Shown: positions 37,501 through 46,777, counted from the first letter of the stretch. The stretch is 62,737 bases of DNA from Melioribacteraceae bacterium (GCA_021647785.1 JAKIUC010000024.1:1-62737); one strand, 5' to 3'. The notes: generated from the sequence alone by a model not told the origin. A program made the numbers and translations.

Positions 37501-39093
37501 TGGGTTTGTAACTTGAGCAAATAGTTGTTTAAAATAGTTGAATAGCAACTGAGGTTTCTCACTCAATACTGCTAAGGGAGTATCTGTTCCCATAGAACCA
37601 GTTGCCTCAATTCCATTTTCTATCATCGGAGTTAATATTGTTCTGATATCTTCGTAACTATATCCAAAAGCTTTTTGCTGTTGTAAAATTTCTTCATTAT
37701 TAAATTCAAATTTATCTTCAATTTTTTCTAACGATTCAAGTTCTAACATATTCTCTTTTACCCAAAGCGAATAAGGCTTTTGCGATGAATACTTCTCTTT
37801 TAATTCATCATCTTCAATTATCCTTCCTTCCTCAGTATCTATTAGAAATATTTTCCCTGGCTGAATCCTTCCTTTCTTTTCAATATCTTTGTTTGCAACA
37901 GGTAGTGTTCCTGCTTCAGATGCCATAATAATTCTGCCATCCTTTGTTTTCCAGTACCTTGCAGGGCGTAAGCCATTTCTATCTAAAATTGAACCGATAT
38001 ACCGCCCATCTGTAAAGGCAATAGATGATGGTCCATCCCACGGTTCCATTAGTGATGAATGATATCGGTAGAACCCTTTTTTCTTCGCATCCATATTTTT
38101 ATCACCCTCCCACGCTTCCGGAATCATCATCATTAAAGCGTGTGGTAACGAGCGTCCACTAATAACAAGCAGTTCTAACGCATTATCGAATGTAGCAGAA
38201 TCACTTCTATTTGGGGCAACTATTGGATAAACACTTTTTAATTTATCCCCGAATGATTTACTTTGGAATTGGTGTTCACGTGCATTAAATCTGTTCACAT
38301 TTCCGCGTAAAGTATTTATTTCACCGTTGTGAGCAATCATTCTGTATGGATGGGCAAGCGACCAAGTAGGGAAAGTGTTAGTGCTGTATCGTGAATGAAC
38401 AAGTGCAATTGCAGATTCAACTTCTAAGTTTTGGAAATCGAGAAAATATGTTCTTAATTGAATTGCCCTCAATTGTCCTTTATATATAAGGATTTTATTG
38501 GATAGTGAACAAACATAAAAATATTTTTTCTGTTGAATTTCTGTTTTATTAATTTTTAGCCCAATTTTTTTCCTTATAAAATAGAGTGCTTTTTCAAAAT
38601 CTTCTTTTTTTGTATTTTTACCCCTTGCAATTAAAATCTGTTTCATTACAGGTTCAACCGATTTTGCAGTCTCACCTATTTTACTATTATCGCGAGGCAC
38701 ATCACGCCAACCCAAGAATTTTTGCCCACCCCTATTTACTTCATGCTCAAACATTGTTTCAATTGTGTGCCTATCTTCCGGTAGTTTTGGAAGAAAGATT
38801 AGACCTGTTGCATAGTCCCCTTTTGGAGGTAATTCAATATCGCGATACTCACATTCAGCTCGTATAAATTTATCTGGGATTTGGATTAATATACCAGCCC
38901 CATCACCCGTATTTGGGTCGGAACCTGTAGCACCTCTGTGTTCCATATTTTCTAAAACCGTTATTGCATCAGAAACTATTTGATGAGATGGGTTCCCTTT
39001 AATATCTGCTACAAACCCAACACCGCAACTTTCGTGCTCCATATTTGGATTGTACAATCCTGCTCCCTCTGGGAAGAATTTATCATTCTTCAT
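34570..39093 (-). CDS. gltB: Glutamate synthase large subunit
   Basis: The 1507-residue subunit has an N-terminal glutaminase domain whose nucleophile is Cys23 in MEHESCGVGF, so the first 22 residues are the removable propeptide. It continues with an FMN-binding synthase domain (GFDGGTGASPQTSIKNSG) holding a [3Fe-4S] cluster in CVLQRNCHLNTC, and a C-terminal GXGXG beta-helix domain (about 1260-1450). Ammonia is channelled from the first domain to the FMN site. GGAG precedes the ATG. gltD lies downstream on the same strand, forming a gltBD operon. Confidence 0.97.
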   Translation of the reverse strand: MKNDKFFPEGAGLYNPNMEHESCGVGFVADIKGNPSHQIVSDAITVLENMEHRGATGSDPNTGDGAGILIQIPDKFIRAECEYRDIELPPKGDYATGLIFLPKLPEDRHTIETMFEHEVNRGGQKFLGWRDVPRDNSKIGETAKSVEPVMKQILIARGKNTKKEDFEKALYFIRKKIGLKINKTEIQQKKYFYVCSLSNKILIYKGQLRAIQLRTYFLDFQNLEVESAIALVHSRYSTNTFPTWSLAHPYRMIAHNGEINTLRGNVNRFNAREHQFQSKSFGDKLKSVYPIVAPNRSDSATFDNALELLVISGRSLPHALMMMIPEAWEGDKNMDAKKKGFYRYHSSLMEPWDGPSSIAFTDGRYIGSILDRNGLRPARYWKTKDGRIIMASEAGTLPVANKDIEKKGRIQPGKIFLIDTEEGRIIEDDELKEKYSSQKPYSLWVKENMLELESLEKIEDKFEFNNEEILQQQKAFGYSYEDIRTILTPMIENGIEATGSMGTDTPLAVLSEKPQLLFNYFKQLFAQVTNPPIDPIREEVVMGEEILLGAEGNLLEETPEQAVRLSIPRPVITNSELEQIKNVTHSKFKSITFSILFDKSDKFNGIKKRLKELFKEANRAIKDGCSIIILSDRGVDKDKAAIPSLLAASGLHHYLTRKGTRTLTSIIVESGEVREMHHFAALIGYGANAVNPYLAFEIINNELKNGNIKVEDYKTAEKNYLKAVRKGLFKITSKMGISTIQSYCSAQIFEAVGLSDKLIKKYFTATPSRIGGIGIKTLTEEALRRHSAAFPKNKIDDGILSAGGNYKWRADGEYHQWNPDTIQILQQAVRSSSYSKYKEYASLLNSSEKNLSSIRGLLQFRKRKPIDIWDVEPVINIVKRFATGAMSYGSISQEAHETLAIAMNRIGGFSNTGEGGEDKARFTKEANGDWKRSRIKQVAQGRFGVSIEYLVNADQIQIKMAQGAKPGEGGQLPGHKVSKEIARTRGTTPGVGLISPPPHHDIYSIEDLKQLIHDLKNANPDADISVKLVSEVGVGTIAAGVAKGKADHILISGFDGGTGASPQTSIKNSGLPLELGLAETQQVLIMNNLRERVKIQADGQLKTGRDVVIAALLGADEFGFATSALIAMGCVLQRNCHLNTCSVGIATQDAELRKMFKGKPAHVINYFNFIAEEVREIMAEFGFKIFDEMIGRVDLLETAEVENHWKAKGLDVTAVLHRPDVPHNTLVRHAQKQNHELELALDNKLISACRKSLSDKERVRFSVDINNTNRTVGTMLSSYVAKKYNMEGLPEDTIQIDFIGTAGQSFGAFLAHGITFHLEGDCNDYVGKGLSGGKIIIVPQEDSTFTPEENIIVGNVILYGAITGEMYIRGEAGERFAVRNSGANTVVEGIGDHGCEYMTGGRVVVLGDVGKNFAAGMSGGIAYVWDKSKNFRSLYNSEMVELYKVEKDEDITELKSIIENHKKYTNSSVAEKILKNWDEYLPQFIKVYPTDYKRVLEKEKAQMTNYK

Positions 39094-39431
39094 CTATTTT
39101 CTCCATTAAATTTTATATCGCTTACTTTAATTATCTAACATAAAATAGAATTATTTCTTACTTATGCAACTTTTTTTTGAATATTAACTTATTTCTGTAG
39201 GTTTATTAACATAACTGCCTTATTTTTTATGGATATTTATACAACCTACAAAACTTATTTTATTATCTAAATTAATGGGGGATATTTAATATTATGATAG
39301 GACTTTACAAATTATACATAATCAACCAATCTGGATTATTTAGGGTTTTCATCGCGACATCAAAAAAAAATATTTTACTTAAAAAATTCTTAACTTTACT
39401 TTTTTGAAATTAGATTAGATAGTTAACTGCA
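39094..39431. other. Divergent spacer between gltB and the restriction-modification genes
   Basis: The 338 bp stretch is AT-rich and contains no gene. An 8 bp inverted repeat, TGTAGGTT (39196-39203) with AACCTACA (39243-39250), is the only structure noted. Promoters for gltBD and for the restriction pair must lie here but no clear boxes were found. Confidence 0.5.
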
Positions 39432-40208
39432 ATGGGTAAAAAACAAAAAGTAATAACTGAAATTTTTAATATCTGTAAAGAGCAAGAAAACTACGAATTT
39501 AATAATGATTTAGTGCGAACAATATCAAAACAGATTGGCTTCGGAAATCCTTTTGATGTTACAAAACTTGATAATATTGAAAAATTTCCAAAGATATTAA
39601 AGGAAGAGGATTACTTCATAATACATATTGGTGGTGGGAAACACAAATTCATTAAAGGAATTAGAAACGGATTTCATGATTTTGAAACAATTAGTAAAAA
39701 AAATATTTTTGAATGGAAATACCGACAAAGTATTCTCAACGAATACGATACAAGTGAAAGCAACATCCTATCAGTTGGGTTCAATCAACGAATAATTCAT
39801 GATTTTCTATATGATGATATAGTTGCAAACCCTAAAATGTATGGTTCACGAAGAACGAAAACATCAATAAATTTTAAAGTTGGAAATGATATCATAAATG
39901 CAAGCAACTTGCAAATGGAGATAGATTTAACAACTGAGTATAATGGTATTGTAACTGTTTTTGAGGGAAAAAACAATTTCCCAGGAAACTTTGCCGTTTA
40001 TCAAATATATTTCCCATTTCTATATTATTATAATCTTAAGAGAGCAAAAGAATTAAACATCAACAATATTAACTGTTGTTATCTTTTGCGAAAAAAAGAA
40101 AATGGACAATCAATAACAAGGATATATCAATATACTTTTGAAAACCCATCAGATATGACAAGTATTAAATTAGTAAAGAGTGCTCAATACAATTTAGTTA
40201 AAAGGTAA
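39432..40208 (+). CDS. Putative type II restriction endonuclease
   Basis: This is a 258-residue AT-rich gene directly before a DNA methyltransferase (4 bp gap). The protein has no signal or membrane part. A PD-(D/E)xK-like core is seen in QMEIDLTTEYNGIVTVFEGK, giving Asp165 and Glu178-x-Lys180 on adjacent strands. The helix NFAVYQIYFPFLYYYNLKRA follows. The N-terminal half is probably for DNA recognition. It is not placed in a named restriction family with certainty, and the target is unknown. The tight pairing with the methyltransferase is the main support. Confidence 0.7.
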   Translation: MGKKQKVITEIFNICKEQENYEFNNDLVRTISKQIGFGNPFDVTKLDNIEKFPKILKEEDYFIIHIGGGKHKFIKGIRNGFHDFETISKKNIFEWKYRQSILNEYDTSESNILSVGFNQRIIHDFLYDDIVANPKMYGSRRTKTSINFKVGNDIINASNLQMEIDLTTEYNGIVTVFEGKNNFPGNFAVYQIYFPFLYYYNLKRAKELNINNINCCYLLRKKENGQSITRIYQYTFENPSDMTSIKLVKSAQYNLVKR

Positions 40209-40212
40209 TACA

Positions 40213-41073
40213 ATGATTGACGAAAATTTTATAAATAAAGTATTTAATAAAGATGTAATGAAAGTATTAAAAGAATTACCTGATAATTCGGTTGATATGA
40301 TATATAGTGATCCTGATTACAATGTTGGAATAAATTACTCTGGTAAAAATTACACTAAAAAATGGAATGAATACATTGATTGGTATATTGAACTAATTAG
40401 TGAAAGCATGCGAGTGTTAAAACCTACTGGTAATTTATTTACCATCAATTATCCAAAGCAAAATGCTTATCTTTTAGTTAAATACTTAGACCAAGCTGCT
40501 TATGATGTGTTTGAGTATGTGTGGGTTTATAATACAAATGTTGGTCATAGTCCAAAAAAATTTACAACTGCTCACAGAAGCATATTGCATGCTACAAAGA
40601 CAAAGAATAACTCTTTTTATAAAGAACAAGTTGCACAACCATACCAAAACCCTACTGATAAAAGAATTAAACAAAGAATTGCACAAGGACATAAGGGAAG
40701 AATGCCATATTCGTGGATATACGCAGATTTAGTGAAAAATGTTTCAAAAGATAAAACTTTTCATTCGTGCCAAATACCCCTTACTCTTTTTGAATTATTG
40801 GTAAAGGCAAGTACTAAAGAAAACGATACTGTATTTATTCATTTTGGTGGTAGTGGTTCAGAAATCATTCATGTTAAAAATCTTCAAAGAAGCTATATCA
40901 GTTGTGAAATTCATCCTGATTATCACAAAATGATACTTAATCGATTGAATAATAATGGACATATTTCGTTAGAATATAAATTAGATTTTATAAAAGAGAG
41001 GAATACTAATGGAAGTAGGAAAGCTAAGCTTGAGCCTGCTTTATTTGATAATGTTATTAGTAATTCAGTATAA
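40213..41073 (+). CDS. DNA methyltransferase, beta class (N4-cytosine or N6-adenine)
   Basis: This is a 286-residue amino-methyltransferase whose motif order is IV - recognition region - I, which defines the beta class. Motif IV reads SDPDYNVG with DPDY at 33-36, where DPPY or SPPY is usual. The SAM-binding motif FGGSGS is at 211-216, followed by SCEIHPDYHKMI. RVLKPTGNLF (67-76) is the usual block after motif IV. AAAGGT gives a good start. It should protect host DNA from the endonuclease gene upstream. Methylated base and site cannot be read from sequence. Confidence 0.88.
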   Translation: MIDENFINKVFNKDVMKVLKELPDNSVDMIYSDPDYNVGINYSGKNYTKKWNEYIDWYIELISESMRVLKPTGNLFTINYPKQNAYLLVKYLDQAAYDVFEYVWVYNTNVGHSPKKFTTAHRSILHATKTKNNSFYKEQVAQPYQNPTDKRIKQRIAQGHKGRMPYSWIYADLVKNVSKDKTFHSCQIPLTLFELLVKASTKENDTVFIHFGGSGSEIIHVKNLQRSYISCEIHPDYHKMILNRLNNNGHISLEYKLDFIKERNTNGSRKAKLEPALFDNVISNSV

Positions 41074-41193
41074 TCCTCACCCACAATATGCTTCGTTTAT
41101 GCGAGCATTTTTGCAAACCACAATTTGAATTGATGTTTACTGAAATAGGAACTATTATTTTTCATTCTTTTTCAAAATTTTGCTTATTATCTC

Positions 41194-41224
41194 TTTTTTA
41201 CAAATAGACTTCTTAGTATCTTTG
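41194..41224 (+). promoter_or_regulatory. Possible nqrA promoter
   Basis: TATCTTTG (41217-41224) matches TAnnTTTG with a T-rich stretch about 20 bp upstream; the nqrA ATG follows at 41255. No similar box was found in the 52 bp before nqrB. Confidence 0.35.
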
Positions 41225-41254
41225 TTCTTTATTAATTAAAAAAATAAACACCAC

Positions 41255-42604
41255 ATGGCAAATATTAAGATTAAGAAAGGCTTAGACCTTCCGCTTAATG
41301 GCTCTCCAAAGCAAGAAATTTCAAAAACAATTTTAACAAAAAAGGTAGCTTTACTTGGTGATGACTATGTAGGGATGAAACCTACAATGCTCGTTTCTAT
41401 TGGGGATGAGGTGAAAAAAGGGCAACTCCTTTTTACCGATAAGAAAACACCTGGGGTTAAGTTTACTGCACTTGCTGCTGGAAAAATTGTTGAAATTAAC
41501 CGTGCAGAGAAAAGAGCTTTTAAATCAATTGTAATAGAAAAATCTGGAAGCGAAGAGATTACTTTTAAAAGTTATTCTGAGAATGAACTTACAGAGTTAA
41601 ATAAAAAATCTATAAAAGAAAACTTAATTGAATCTGGATTATGGACCTCACTCCGAGTTCGTCCTTTTTCTAAGGTTGCTAATCCTGCAACAACTCCAAA
41701 TTCTATTTTTGTTACAGCAATGGATACTAATCCACTTGCTCCATCAATTGAAAAGGTTCTTGAAGGGAAAGAGAAAGCATTTGAGAATGGACTAAAAATA
41801 CTTGATAAATTAATTGAAGGAGATATTTTCCTTTGCAAAACTCCAAACTCTAAAATTCCAACTATCAACTCTGATAAATTAAAAGTTGAAGAATTTGAAG
41901 GTCCCCATCCATCAGGCTTGGTTGGAACTCACATCCATTTTCTCAATCCGGTTAGTGCATCAAAAAAAGTCTGGTATATAAATGCTCAGGATGTTGCTGC
42001 AATTGGAAATCTTTTCACTACCGGAAAAATTGATACTGAAAGAGTTATTTCAATAGGTGGTTCACAAGTTAAAAATCCTACATTAATTAAAACAGAAATT
42101 GGAGCCGATTTAACTGAGCTTACAAATGATGCCTTAACTGATGGCGAAAACAGAATCATTTCAGGCTCTGTTCTAACTGGTCATCGTGCTGCCGGGTTTG
42201 TTACATATCTTGGAAGATATCATCAGCAAGTATCTGTTATTGAAGAGGATAGAGAAAAAGAATTCTTTGGATGGGTAAATCCTTTTGGGAATAAATTCTC
42301 GGTAAAATCTGTTTTAATATCTTCACTAATGCCAAAGAAAAAGATGAATTTTTCAACAGCACTTCACGGTGGTGAGCGTGCATTGGTTCCTGTAGGAAGT
42401 TACGAAGCAGTAATGCCGTTGGATATTCTTCCAAATTATTTATTGCGTGCATTAGCTGTAAATGATATTGAAGAAGCAGAGCAACTTGGATGTTTAGAGT
42501 TGGATGAAGAAGATTTAGCACTCTGCACATTTGTGTGTCCGTCAAAAATAAACCACGGTGAAAATTTAAGAAGCAATTTAACTCAAATAGAAAAAGAAGG
42601 TTAA
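41255..42604 (+). CDS. nqrA: Na+-translocating NADH:quinone reductase subunit A
   Basis: NqrA is the peripheral, quinone-associated subunit of the sodium pump. The 449 residues start with IKIKKGLDLPLNGSPKQEIS, then KVALLGDDYVGMKPTMLV, GDEVKKGQLLF and PGVKFTALAAGKI (barrel-sandwich region), and later FEGPHPSGLVGTHIHFL and LTGHRAAGFVTYLGRYHQQVSV. The subunit is normal and intact. The other five subunits lie 2.97 kb downstream, behind a three-gene methyltransferase, DUF262 and HEPN cassette that interrupts the usual contiguous nqrABCDEF order. Confidence 0.95.
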   Translation: MANIKIKKGLDLPLNGSPKQEISKTILTKKVALLGDDYVGMKPTMLVSIGDEVKKGQLLFTDKKTPGVKFTALAAGKIVEINRAEKRAFKSIVIEKSGSEEITFKSYSENELTELNKKSIKENLIESGLWTSLRVRPFSKVANPATTPNSIFVTAMDTNPLAPSIEKVLEGKEKAFENGLKILDKLIEGDIFLCKTPNSKIPTINSDKLKVEEFEGPHPSGLVGTHIHFLNPVSASKKVWYINAQDVAAIGNLFTTGKIDTERVISIGGSQVKNPTLIKTEIGADLTELTNDALTDGENRIISGSVLTGHRAAGFVTYLGRYHQQVSVIEEDREKEFFGWVNPFGNKFSVKSVLISSLMPKKKMNFSTALHGGERALVPVGSYEAVMPLDILPNYLLRALAVNDIEEAEQLGCLELDEEDLALCTFVCPSKINHGENLRSNLTQIEKEG

Positions 42605-42709
42605 GTAAAAGTTTGGAAAAGACTTTGGATAGCAGACAATTATAGGATTCATAAAAACAAAAGAAACAGATTACATCCTTATAATTAATAATTAGGTATT
42701 TTGTAAGTT

Positions 42710-43783
42710 ATGGCAATAGAAGAAAAAATATCAGCAGTTGACATATTTTGTGGAATAGGAGGACTTTCTTATGGATTAGAGAAAGCTGGCATTGATATTA
42801 CTGCTGGTATTGATATTGATGAATCGTGCCGATATACTTTTGAAACAAATTGCAATACGAAATTTATTAATAAGGATATCCAAGAAATAAGTGGTAATGA
42901 ATTAAATTCTTTATATGGCAAAAACGATACAAAAATATTAGTTGGGTGTGCACCTTGCCAACCATTCTCATCTTATACTTATAAAAAGGATAAGGATAAA
43001 GATGATAGGTGGCAATTATTATATGAATTTGCTCGTTTAATAAGGGAATCTGAACCTGTTGTTGTTTCAATGGAAAATGTACCAACCCTTTTAAAATTTA
43101 AAGAGGCTCCTGTATTTTTTGATTTTGTTGATTCATTAAAAGAGTTAGGCTATAATGTTTGGTATAATATAATTTATTCTCCTGACTATGGAATTCCGCA
43201 AAAGAGAAAACGTTTAGTGTTATTAGCATCTAAATTAGGTGAAATTAAAATAATACCACCAACTCATACACCAGAGAATTATATTACAGTTAAAGATGCT
43301 ATTGGACACTTAGAGAAAATAAATTCTGGAGAATATGCTGAAAATGATTTTATACACAAATCATCAGAACTCTCAGATAAGAATATGGAAAGGATTAAGC
43401 AATCTGTACCTGGAGGTAGTTGGAAAAAAGACTGGGATGACGAGTTGAAATTAGCTTGTCATACTTCCGAAAAAGGTAAAACCTATGGTAGTGTTTATGG
43501 TAGAATGAAATGGGACGAACCATCACCAACAATGACAACTTTTTGTACTGGTATTGGGAACGGTCGCTTCGGACACCCTGAACAAGATAGAGCAATTTCG
43601 TTAAGAGAAGCTGCAATTTTACAAAGTTTCCCTGAAGATTATAAGTTTGCTGATAACATCGAAGAACTCAAATTTGGAAAAATATCAAAACACATTGGTA
43701 ATGCCGTACCACCAAAACTTGGGGAAATTATAGGAAAAAGTATAATTGAACATTTAGAGGAATACAATTATGGCAAAAAGTAG
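42710..43783 (+). CDS. DNA (cytosine-5-)-methyltransferase
   Basis: This 357-residue C5 methyltransferase has the motifs in usual order: motif I DIFCGIGGLSYGLEKAG (about 11-27), motif IV with catalytic Cys83 in GCAPCQPFSSY, motif VI MENVP (121-125), motif VIII QKRKRLVLLAS, motif IX REAAILQSFP and motif X IGNAVPP. All catalytic residues are present. The next gene overlaps it by 14 bp in another frame. No restriction endonuclease of classical type accompanies it; a DUF262 and a HEPN protein do. It sits inside the nqr operon, clearly an inserted gene. Confidence 0.94.
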   Translation: MAIEEKISAVDIFCGIGGLSYGLEKAGIDITAGIDIDESCRYTFETNCNTKFINKDIQEISGNELNSLYGKNDTKILVGCAPCQPFSSYTYKKDKDKDDRWQLLYEFARLIRESEPVVVSMENVPTLLKFKEAPVFFDFVDSLKELGYNVWYNIIYSPDYGIPQKRKRLVLLASKLGEIKIIPPTHTPENYITVKDAIGHLEKINSGEYAENDFIHKSSELSDKNMERIKQSVPGGSWKKDWDDELKLACHTSEKGKTYGSVYGRMKWDEPSPTMTTFCTGIGNGRFGHPEQDRAISLREAAILQSFPEDYKFADNIEELKFGKISKHIGNAVPPKLGEIIGKSIIEHLEEYNYGKK

Positions 43784-44846
43784 ATTTTCAGAAGAAGGAC
43801 TTGATGCAATATTAAATCAAGTTAAAGAAAAATCAAGATTATATGATTACAGAACTAAGGATTACCCATTTGAGGTAATTTGCACAAAATATGGTGATGA
43901 AGATAATTTAGGAGCTACTCTATATGTACCCAAATACCAAAGAGAATTTATATGGAAACCTGACAGACAATCTAAATTTATTGAATCTGTTCTTCTTGGA
44001 GTCCCACTTACTCCATTTCTTGTATCGGAAGATGAAGACAGCAGACTTGAAATTATTGATGGTTCACAAAGAATAAGAACATTAATTGCTTTTTTTGAAA
44101 ATAGGCTAAGATTAAGAAAATTAGAAAAACTGACTGAAATAAATAGAGCTAAATTTAGCGACCTACCTATCACAACACAGAATTACATTAAAAATAGAGA
44201 CTTCCGCATTATTGTTGTTGATAATGCCGAAATAGAAATTAGACAAGATATTTTTGAAAGAATAAATACTACTAGCGAAAAATTAACTGACGCTGAAATA
44301 AGAAAAGGTTCATATTCTGGCAAATTTTATGATTTAGTTTTAGAATTAAAAAGCAATACTGATTTTGTTAGTATTTGTCCCATTTCTAAGGAAAAAGAGA
44401 AAAGAGGAGAATATGATGAATTAATATTAAGATTCTTTGCATATATTGATAAATATTTAGAATTTAAGCACGATGTAGCTATTTTCTTAAATGATTATCT
44501 TGAAGAAATGAATGATACTGATTTTGATAAAATTAAATATCAAGATGCTTTTTTATTGATGGTAAAATTTATCCAAAGTAATTTTACTATTGGATTTAGA
44601 AAAGAACAAAATTCTAATAGTACTCCAAGAGTTCGTTTTGAAGCAATATCTGTGGGAACATATTTAGCATTAAATGAAAATCCAGAATTAGGAAAACCTA
44701 ATTTAGAGTGGTTAAATTCAGAAGGTTTTAAAATTCAAACTACTGCTGATTCAAGCAATAATCCTGGCAGATTAAAAAGTAGGATTGAATTTGTACGAGA
44801 TGGACTTTTAGGAAAACTTGATAATAACAGATTGCAAAATGGATAA
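43770..44846 (+). CDS. DUF262 (ParB/Srx-like) protein of a putative defence cassette
   Basis: This is a 358-residue protein with the DUF262 hallmarks: VPKYQREFIW (53-62), DGSQRIRTLIAF with DGSQR at 97-101, and FERINTTSEKLTDAEIRKGSY. DUF262 domains belong to the ParB/sulfiredoxin-like fold and act as nucleotide-dependent nucleases or sensors in modification-dependent systems such as GmrSD and SspE. No DUF1524 HNH domain follows, so the nuclease activity may come from the HEPN partner. It overlaps the methyltransferase gene by 14 bp and the HEPN gene by 8 bp, indicating translational coupling of three products. Confidence 0.88.
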   Translation: MAKSRFSEEGLDAILNQVKEKSRLYDYRTKDYPFEVICTKYGDEDNLGATLYVPKYQREFIWKPDRQSKFIESVLLGVPLTPFLVSEDEDSRLEIIDGSQRIRTLIAFFENRLRLRKLEKLTEINRAKFSDLPITTQNYIKNRDFRIIVVDNAEIEIRQDIFERINTTSEKLTDAEIRKGSYSGKFYDLVLELKSNTDFVSICPISKEKEKRGEYDELILRFFAYIDKYLEFKHDVAIFLNDYLEEMNDTDFDKIKYQDAFLLMVKFIQSNFTIGFRKEQNSNSTPRVRFEAISVGTYLALNENPELGKPNLEWLNSEGFKIQTTADSSNNPGRLKSRIEFVRDGLLGKLDNNRLQNG

Positions 44847-45525
44847 TACAAAACAAGATTTTGAGAATAGAAAATCTGAAATAGAGAATTATTTCAAGTT
44901 CTTATTAATATTTGATGACGATAGCACAAAAATACAATATGAAAAAGATGATAAAATTATAATTAAAAAAATACAACCTCAATTTCAAACAATACTAATT
45001 GCAAATGCTTTTCTTATTTTATATAATTTGATAGAATCAACTGTTAGAAATTCAATAATTGAGATATACATAAAAGTAGAAAATGACGAAATAACTTTTG
45101 ACACACTATCGGGAAATTTGCAAAAAATTTGGATAAAACAAACTACTGATAAATTAAAAGAAAATAATTTCAACCATGAAACTCTTAGAGAATATATTTT
45201 AGTTTTAGCCAATAATATTTTGGAAAAGGAGACCGTGAAACTTTCTAAAGACAAAATGGATTTTTCAGGGAATCTTGATGCTGAAAAAATTAGAATACTT
45301 GCAGACAAAATAGGATTTGATAAGGTAGTAAACGGTAGAAACTTAGTAAAAATTAAAAATAAAAGAAATAGACTTGCCCACGGAGAACAAACATTTTATG
45401 ATGTTGGGAAAGACTTTTCTGTTGGAGAATTGACTGACTTTAAAGATGAAACATTCGTTTATCTTGACGAAATAATTGATAATATTGAAAGATTCATCTC
45501 AGAAAGAAACTATACAAAAAGCTAA
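44839..45525 (+). CDS. HEPN-domain protein (MAE_28990/MAE_18760-like)
   Basis: This is a 228-residue helical protein. It has the HEPN catalytic signature R-x4-H in KNKRNRLAHGE (Arg176 and His181), preceded by a helix with ILIANAFLILYNLIESTVRNSI, as in HEPN nucleases of the MAE_28990/MAE_18760 group. These are metal-independent RNases used as toxins and defence effectors. The ATG at 44839 overlaps the DUF262 stop (ATGGATAA); a TTG at 44818 would add seven residues. It is the last gene of the cassette before nqrB. An abortive-infection effector role is inferred from the family. Confidence 0.82.
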   Translation: MDNTKQDFENRKSEIENYFKFLLIFDDDSTKIQYEKDDKIIIKKIQPQFQTILIANAFLILYNLIESTVRNSIIEIYIKVENDEITFDTLSGNLQKIWIKQTTDKLKENNFNHETLREYILVLANNILEKETVKLSKDKMDFSGNLDAEKIRILADKIGFDKVVNGRNLVKIKNKRNRLAHGEQTFYDVGKDFSVGELTDFKDETFVYLDEIIDNIERFISERNYTKS

Positions 45526-45577
45526 CAATAGAAAACCAAAAATAATAAAGCGACACAATAATAAAGGCTGTTAAAAC

Positions 45578-46777
45578 ATGAAATTTTTGAGAAATATTTT
45601 AGATAAGCAAAGCAATCACTTTGAGGATGGCGGAAAGTTGGCAAAACTATATCCCCTCTACGAAGCGGTGGATACTTTGCTATATACATCTGGCAAGGTT
45701 ACTTCTAAAGGCTCGCATGTTCGTGATGCTTTAGATCTTAAGCGAATGATGCTCACAGTAATTTATGCCCTTATTCCGGCTATCATTATGGCTCTTTACA
45801 ATACTGGCTTTCAATCTAATATTGGAATTGCAAGTATCGCCAACTACGAGCCAACAGGGTGGCAGCAGCAATTTTTCCTTATGCTCGGGCTTACGTTCGA
45901 TTCAACTTCAATTTTAAGCAACATAGTATTGGGTGCTCTTTACTTCCTCCCTATCTATTTTGTTACCCTTGCAGTTGGTGGCTTTTGGGAAGTTCTTTTC
46001 GCAGTTATTAGAAAGCATGAAATAAATGAAGGATTTTTTGTTACAAGTATGCTTTTCCCACTTATCCTTCCTCCGGATATCCCTTACTGGCAAGTTGCTC
46101 TCGGTATTTCATTTGGTGTTGTAATTGGTAAAGAGGTATTTGGTGGTGTTGGGATGAATATTCTTAATCCTGCATTGACCGGAAGAGCGTTTTTGTTCTT
46201 TGCATATCCTGCACAAATATCTGGCGATAAAGTTTGGGCAGCAGTGGATGGGATGAGCCAAGCAACTCCACTTAGCCAGTTTGCTGATAACTCAATGGAA
46301 CTTACTGCTACTTGGTGGAATTCTTTTATTGGTCTTATTCCAGGCTCTATGGGAGAAACATCAGCACTCGCTATTTTAATTGGAGCAGCTATTTTAATCA
46401 TTACCAAAATTGGCTCGTGGCGTATTATGTTAAGTGTGCTTGTGGGTATGGTAATTATGTCGTTTACATTCAATTTAATTGGAAGTGAAACAAATCCGAT
46501 GTTTGCTGTAACTCCAGCCTGGCATTTTGTACTTGGCGGATTTGCATTTGGAGCAGTATTTATGGCAACCGACCCGGTTTCTGCAACATTTACAAACACT
46601 GGAAAATACTATTACGGTTTCTTTATTGGCGTACTTTGTGTTCTCGTAAGAGTTGTGAACCCAGCCTTTCCTGAAGGGATGATGCTTGCAATTCTATTTA
46701 TGAATGTCTTTGCACCAATTATTGATAGATTTGTTATTAAAGGTAACATTAAAAGGAGGCTAGCGAGAAATGCCTAA
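45578..46777 (+). CDS. nqrB: Na+-NQR subunit B
   Basis: This membrane subunit carries covalently bound FMN and riboflavin and takes part in Na+ transport. The 399 residues have about ten hydrophobic segments and the blocks [40 protein letters not shown] and [17 protein letters not shown]. The FMN-carrying Thr is likely Thr230 in [12 protein letters not shown], the position of Thr236 in Vibrio. The motif reads SQAT instead of SGAT. AAGG precedes the ATG 52 bp after the HEPN gene. nqrC overlaps its end by 8 bp. Confidence 0.95.
   Translation: MKFLRNILDKQSNHFEDGGKLAKLYPLYEAVDTLLYTSGKVTSKGSHVRDALDLKRMMLTVIYALIPAIIMALYNTGFQSNIGIASIANYEPTGWQQQFFLMLGLTFDSTSILSNIVLGALYFLPIYFVTLAVGGFWEVLFAVIRKHEINEGFFVTSMLFPLILPPDIPYWQVALGISFGVVIGKEVFGGVGMNILNPALTGRAFLFFAYPAQISGDKVWAAVDGMSQATPLSQFADNSMELTATWWNSFIGLIPGSMGETSALAILIGAAILIITKIGSWRIMLSVLVGMVIMSFTFNLIGSETNPMFAVTPAWHFVLGGFAFGAVFMATDPVSATFTNTGKYYYGFFIGVLCVLVRVVNPAFPEGMMLAILFMNVFAPIIDRFVIKGNIKRRLARNA

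Noticed and set aside
46084-46599. 171-codon - strand frame inside nqrB
   Set aside because: Antisense shadow of a well-conserved membrane subunit.
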